Source: Trachipleistophora hominis
Lineage: Eukaryota; Microsporidia; Pleistophoridae
Direction: 5' to 3'
DNA length: 29,153 nucleotides
Assembly: GCA_000316135.1 (NCBI GenBank)
Contig: JH993885.1
Location: 18,747 to 47,899, forward strand
In this document: positions 24,861-29,153 of the stretch, in pieces
Layout: each line of letters opens with the position of its first letter
How positions within the stretch are numbered: the stretch's first letter is position 1
Translations under genes and position numbers: made by a program
Notes under the pieces: generated by a model
Told to the model about the DNA's origin: nothing
Seen by the model: only the letters and a program-made list of their open reading frames with translations
Databases searched by the model: none

Positions 24861-27451
24861 GGGTTGCACCTTCTAAAAAATTTTATCTTATACAACGAGT
24901 TAATAGAAAACATCGTACTTTACATGTCCATGTTGATGGGCATCTGCCTACTTTATCAAGTAATCGGACATGATTCAACTATTTCAGTCTGCGTTATAGG
25001 AAATGCTTGGATGATTTAATTAATTTCAAAATGTGGAAATAACGAGTCGACAAGAGAGACGTGTAATACAATTTGTTTAAAAAGCTACTGATGTAAAAAC
25101 AGTTGTTGAGCTCGTTAGCTAAAAATATAAAAACTAACGTTTTAGTACTGTTATTACACAAACATCATCCAATATAATCAGTAAATTTTCTTGCATACCG
25201 GTAAATACTTATAATATGTGTCTTTAACTGCTCTAGTTATTGATTGTAATCACTTTCTCATTAGAGAATGAGTTTTGACATCCTCAATTTATAAATTTAT
25301 ACAATTAAAAACTGTTGTAATGGTTACACTATTTCTTTAAAATATTTTGATCTTCTAGGTAGATAAATATCGCCCTTGGTCATTACATCAGTTATTAATC
25401 GTATAAATGATCAGTAAACGTTTTATTACCCAAAAGTTCTCTTCCTCCTTAACGGGAAGAATAATCTCTAAATCAAGGACAATTAAAATCGCGATGATAT
25501 AATGTATTGACTATAAATTTATATTTTCCTTTTAACACAAGAGAAAATGTATTTCCTTAATAGGATAAATGGCAGTTTTCCGTTCTTTCAAATTAATTTT
25601 CATGTTAAAAGCAAAAACAAAGGCAGCATTGAAATGCATTTAAGTGATATATAACACGGTTGTATGGTATTAGTAATCAGAAAATCATCATTAATGTTAA
25701 AAGTAAGAATTTTCCGCTTAGAACACAAAGTGTTATTTTAATAAAAAGACGACTCACAGGAAATCGTGATCAGTTCAGAAAAAATTAAAAATTTTATTGT
25801 ACTTGTCGTAAGAAATAGAAAGCTATATGTTGTCGTACAATTAATACATTTGTAAACCCACTCGATAGCAGTTTATGATCGATTTAAGTGACAATACTGT
25901 CATCCGTTACAAATTAATATTCTAAGTTCTAAAGGAATGCACAAATTGTTAAAAAAGCTTTAAATAAATTAAAATAAAACTAAGTATGAATAGAAAAATG
26001 TATTAGTAGATAGTAACATAGCCTCTTTCATAAACAGAATAGCATAGCTGTTTTTTATAAAAATGTTGTCGTTAAATATAAAGAATATTTGCGGAACCGT
26101 AGCGGTATTTTATAACTTTGGAATAGCACTATGGTAATATGCAAGAATATGTTCTATGATTTATCATCATTGCGCAGGATATGCGTTAATCTATAAGTAT
26201 AGTGTACGTTCCTTCCACTATAAATCACAACTTTACTTTTTCTTGAGAAATAGCACATTTACGCTCTGTAATGATGGATCAGCACAGTATGTGGTCAAAA
26301 CGTAAATAAAACCATCTTTTAATGTCGAACGGGATGTTATGTAGGCAACCAGCAGAGTATCACCATATTATAATTGCTAACAAAATAACAATAATAAATT
26401 CTCTCTGTTATCAGCAGGTAATCCGTGATTTTATAACATGAAACAATCAATCAAAGTTTTATTTGGGCAACAGCCATTCGTGTATTAGCAGCAGCAGAAC
26501 AGATTAAATGATTAAAAAAATTGAAACAAATGTTAGACATCCAATAAAATTTTATTTTCGCCATGAATTTCGAAACACATGTATAATATCGAGGATAGAT
26601 AACAAATAAAATGAATTTTCGTGTTTTGGTCGAGATTGTGGTTTTATTTGAATAAAAACTGCAATACATAGAAAGTTTGAAGCGTGTGTTTGACAATATT
26701 TCCTACTTGAATGTTAATTAAAACATTTTGGCCATATTTTCTAAGAAAAGCATCAATATCAACATGAAAAATCATAAAATTGCAATAAAAACAAAATATG
26801 CATTGTTCTATTAAACATAATAATCGTTTTATATTCTAATGATCTAACTTCCTTATTCATTGTGAAAATTCTCTATCTAAATACCAACACGATCATATAA
26901 TGTTATACAGCAGCATGTAGATGCAGTTCAAGCATTAAAGTTTCAACTTTTATATTTTCGTATACTATCGTTGTCAGATAAAATTCTTTTGTTGTTAATA
27001 GCTGACTAATGCTCGGAAAATAGCCGTAAATTATTCTTTAATACGCAATGAAAACAGTTTATCTCAAATACACGTTTTAAAACACGTAATAATAGAGCCT
27101 ATACATCATTTTATTCTTTGTATTGATAATTAAACAGCTTATATTGTCTATTATTGTTTCCGTAGTTTTAATTTTCCTTTTGTGTTCTCTAAAAAGGAGA
27201 AGCTTTTAACATTTACGTGCCGACAAAAATAATACGGCCTAGCCGATATTATCACCCACATTATGTAAACATTTTATTCAACCCAAGGATATATTTCGAT
27301 CTCAAAAAGAGTACATTATAGCCATAGGCAGCTGTAATCACTGCGGTCTCTCTGCAACTTTATACCCGTGTCTAACCAATACGGTGCAAAAATCGATAGA
27401 AAACAAAATCTTTGTTTTCATCAAAACATCATTTTAATTTACAAAACAAAA
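24861..27451. other. Long AT-rich spacer with at least one relic-like frame
   Basis: No gene is seen over 2.6 kb. At 26437-26511 a plus-strand stretch between stops reads F-I-W-A-T-A-I-R-V-L-A-A-A-E-Q-I-K, and after a TGA L-K-K-L-K-Q-M-L-D-I-Q. This is Ala-rich and unlike the surroundings, loosely resembling the F-x-W...A-F-x-x-L-K segment of Gypsy pol. A minus frame near 25398-25520 (V-L-D-L-E-I-I-L-P-V-K-E-E-E-N-F-W-V-I-K) is also open. The last 100 bases, with TTTATACCC at 27359-27367, should include the promoter of the PQ-loop gene. Confidence 0.4.
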
Positions 27452-28120
27452 ATGAGCCCCTCAATGTTGTTGCCACAAATAATGCAAATACTCGGAAACA
27501 TTGTGTTTGTATTCGCGCCCTGCATCGGTTTCATCCCGCAAATTGTAAAACGCAAGATTACGTTTGCGCCAATCCTCTCAACCATTGTAATACTAGCAAA
27601 TGTCATGAAATTGTTGTACTGGCAGTCTGAACATTTTCCGCTCGAAATAGTGTTGCAGAGCATTTTTCTTGTCCTGTTCCATTTTGTTCTGTTGTATCTT
27701 TCTAAGCAGGAGCTCTCCATATTAGAGGAAAAGCTGGTTCTCAACAGATTTACGGAAAAGAGCTACAGACGTTATGGCATGTTTTCGCTCATTTTTTCGC
27801 TTACGGTGTCCGTCGTTCTCATGATCGCCACTATCGGCCTCATATTCAGAACTCGGTACGTGTACACCATCTTTGGGCCGCTGTTTCTTGTTGCTGAATG
27901 CAGTGTGGGCCTTGTTCAACTGCTTATCATTGAGACAGAAAGCAAGTATTCGCTGGGAAAGGAAGTAGAATATCCTCGAGAATTGTTTTTAATGTGGGCG
28001 CTAGGAGATATTCTCAAGTTGATATGGACCATTAAGCTGAACCCTCCCGTGTTTTTAATTGTGAGCGTGGTGTTTCAGATATTGGTCGATGTTGCGGTGG
28101 TTTTCCGAAGAAAAAAGTAG
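27452..28120 (+). CDS. PQ-loop membrane protein, Any1/PQLC1 (SLC66A2)-like
   Basis: This is a seven-helix membrane protein of the Golgi/endosome type. In yeast Any1 (Cfs1) and animal PQLC1, relatives affect phospholipid asymmetry together with P4-ATPase flippases. The frame is open from a GTG at 27368, but the first ATG is 27452, giving 222 aa, and conserved sequence starts there. PQ-loop 1: F-A-P-C-I-G-F-I-P-Q-I at 21-31, then F-A-P-I-L-S-T, then I-L-A-N-V-M-K-L-L-Y-W at 47-57 and F-P-L-E-I-V-L-Q-S at 62-70, matching the family's N-I-L-R-I-x-F-W...x-x-L-L-x-Q-S. PQ-loop 2 is degenerate (G-L-V-Q-L at 153-157) but is followed by L-F-L-M-W-A-L-G-D-I-L-K at 178-189, matching L-M-W-x-x-G-D-x-x-K, and by F-Q-I-L-V-D-V-A-V at 208-216. 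The order fits PQLC1/Any1 better than cystinosin-type transporters. Confidence 0.8.
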   Translation: MSPSMLLPQIMQILGNIVFVFAPCIGFIPQIVKRKITFAPILSTIVILANVMKLLYWQSEHFPLEIVLQSIFLVLFHFVLLYLSKQELSILEEKLVLNRFTEKSYRRYGMFSLIFSLTVSVVLMIATIGLIFRTRYVYTIFGPLFLVAECSVGLVQLLIIETESKYSLGKEVEYPRELFLMWALGDILKLIWTIKLNPPVFLIVSVVFQILVDVAVVFRRKK

Positions 28121-29153
28121 ATCTTATGATATTAAAAGTAATTAAAAATAGTACGAGAAATATATTCTATGATTTAAAAGCTTATTACGGTTATGATCGT
28201 TAAAGTAACAGGCAACCTTCTAATTTTTGTTGTACGTAGAGATATCATAACTTTTTTATAAAAAGTATATTTAATTACATCTACTGCACACGTTGTCTGA
28301 TCACACATCCTCTTCATTAAAAAATGTGAAACGGTGTGTGTATTTTACCATGTAACCCGGAGGGATTACTATCAAATATTGATACTACAAACAATTAATG
28401 CAGCAACATATCTGGAATGAAGTGCTATATAGTGTTTTTAATATTAAAATAATGTTTTGTTTTATTTGGTACTGCGTTTTTATGTAGTTTGGTGTTTTAG
28501 TTGAATAAATTAATTTTTAACCAAATTTCGCTAATTATAACACAGAATTTTGGCAAGCAATATTTTATTCAGATGTAAAATTAGATAATACAAAATACTG
28601 TAAACTATGATGATTGACAGATTTAACCAAAGACATGTGTTGTTTCTATATTCATTTATCAGTGACATAGCAATATTAAATCATCAATACAACCATTGCA
28701 TGTGATATTTATCACAAAAATCAGCAAATGTTTATAGAGTAAACTAAAATTATTTACCACTTTTTTAGACTCTATATCACTGCATTACGCCATTCTCAAA
28801 TTAATTTAAACTCCTTCATTACAACGAGGATAACCAATGACGAACACTTGACTTAAAAATGGTACCACAGCAGCCATCGGTAGCATCATTTGAATTCAAT
28901 GAGTTAACATGTTAAATGTAACCATCACTGAAGTTTATCTACGGCTGATAATATTTAAGCATTGTATGCGCTACATAGAAAAGTTATCGTGGTAACACGA
29001 GTAATCCACGTAAACTTAGCGTAACGTTCAAAGGATTAATAACCAATACCAGTGTTTAGTTTAATTTATATATTTTAATTATCTTTCGCACATTTGTTTT
29101 GATTTTTATATTAATAGATGTGTTACTTGAAAATAAGATGAAAGCGTAAAAGC
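28121..29153. other. AT-rich downstream spacer, no convincing gene
   Basis: Dense stops occur in all frames. The only coherent item is a 27-codon minus frame at 28806-28889 (M-M-L-P-M-A-A-V-V-P-F-L-S-Q-V-F-V-I-G-Y), signal-like but too short to call. Confidence 0.45.

Overview
The window looks like nuclear DNA of an AT-rich, gene-poor eukaryote, most probably a microsporidian with an expanded genome (inference, about 0.65). The recognisable genes are uninterrupted by introns, short for their families and highly diverged: a 90-residue R-SNARE, a two-membrane-span HeH/LEM protein, a PDAT/LCAT-type acyltransferase, an MBOAT lysophospholipid acyltransferase and an Any1/PQLC1-type PQ-loop protein. 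Alongside them are orphan proteins with signal peptides or membrane anchors. No tRNA, rRNA or CRISPR array was found. An 88-base run of N (18659-18746) is an assembly gap inside a gene.

Layout. 1-5500 holds orphan or broken genes (a partial reading frame at the left edge, 1079-1968, 3641-4162) in long AT-rich spacers. 5513-6256 is an orphan signal-anchored protein. 7928-9771 holds the inner-nuclear-membrane HeH/MSC protein followed in the same direction by the R-SNARE. 10475-10963 is an orphan basic protein. 12444-13688 (minus) is the MBOAT enzyme. 15879-16216 is a clearly coding small gene broken by one in-frame TGA and one frame change. 16946-19041 (minus) is a secreted His/Gln/Pro-rich repeat protein, interrupted by the assembly gap. 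21062-21427 is a small secreted protein with an internal repeat. 23220-24860 (minus) is the PDAT/LCAT enzyme and 27452-28120 the PQ-loop protein. The last kilobase shows no convincing gene.

How the genes relate. Three of the five recognisable genes act on membrane lipids: PDAT-like acyl transfer to neutral lipid, lysophospholipid reacylation, and an Any1/PQLC1 relative linked in yeast to phospholipid asymmetry. The SNARE and HeH proteins serve membrane fusion and the inner nuclear membrane. There is no operon-like arrangement; the genes lie kilobases apart on both strands.

Main hidden signal. The spacers contain short, stop-bounded reading frames that resemble pieces of Ty3/Gypsy-type pol (protease, RT fingers, RT palm, RNase H, possibly integrase), in both orientations and in scrambled order. 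I read them as heavily decayed retrotransposon fossils. A second theme is coding-looking frames broken by single stops or frame changes (left edge, 1705-1968, 4162-4261, 15879-16216). These mean either gene decay or assembly errors.
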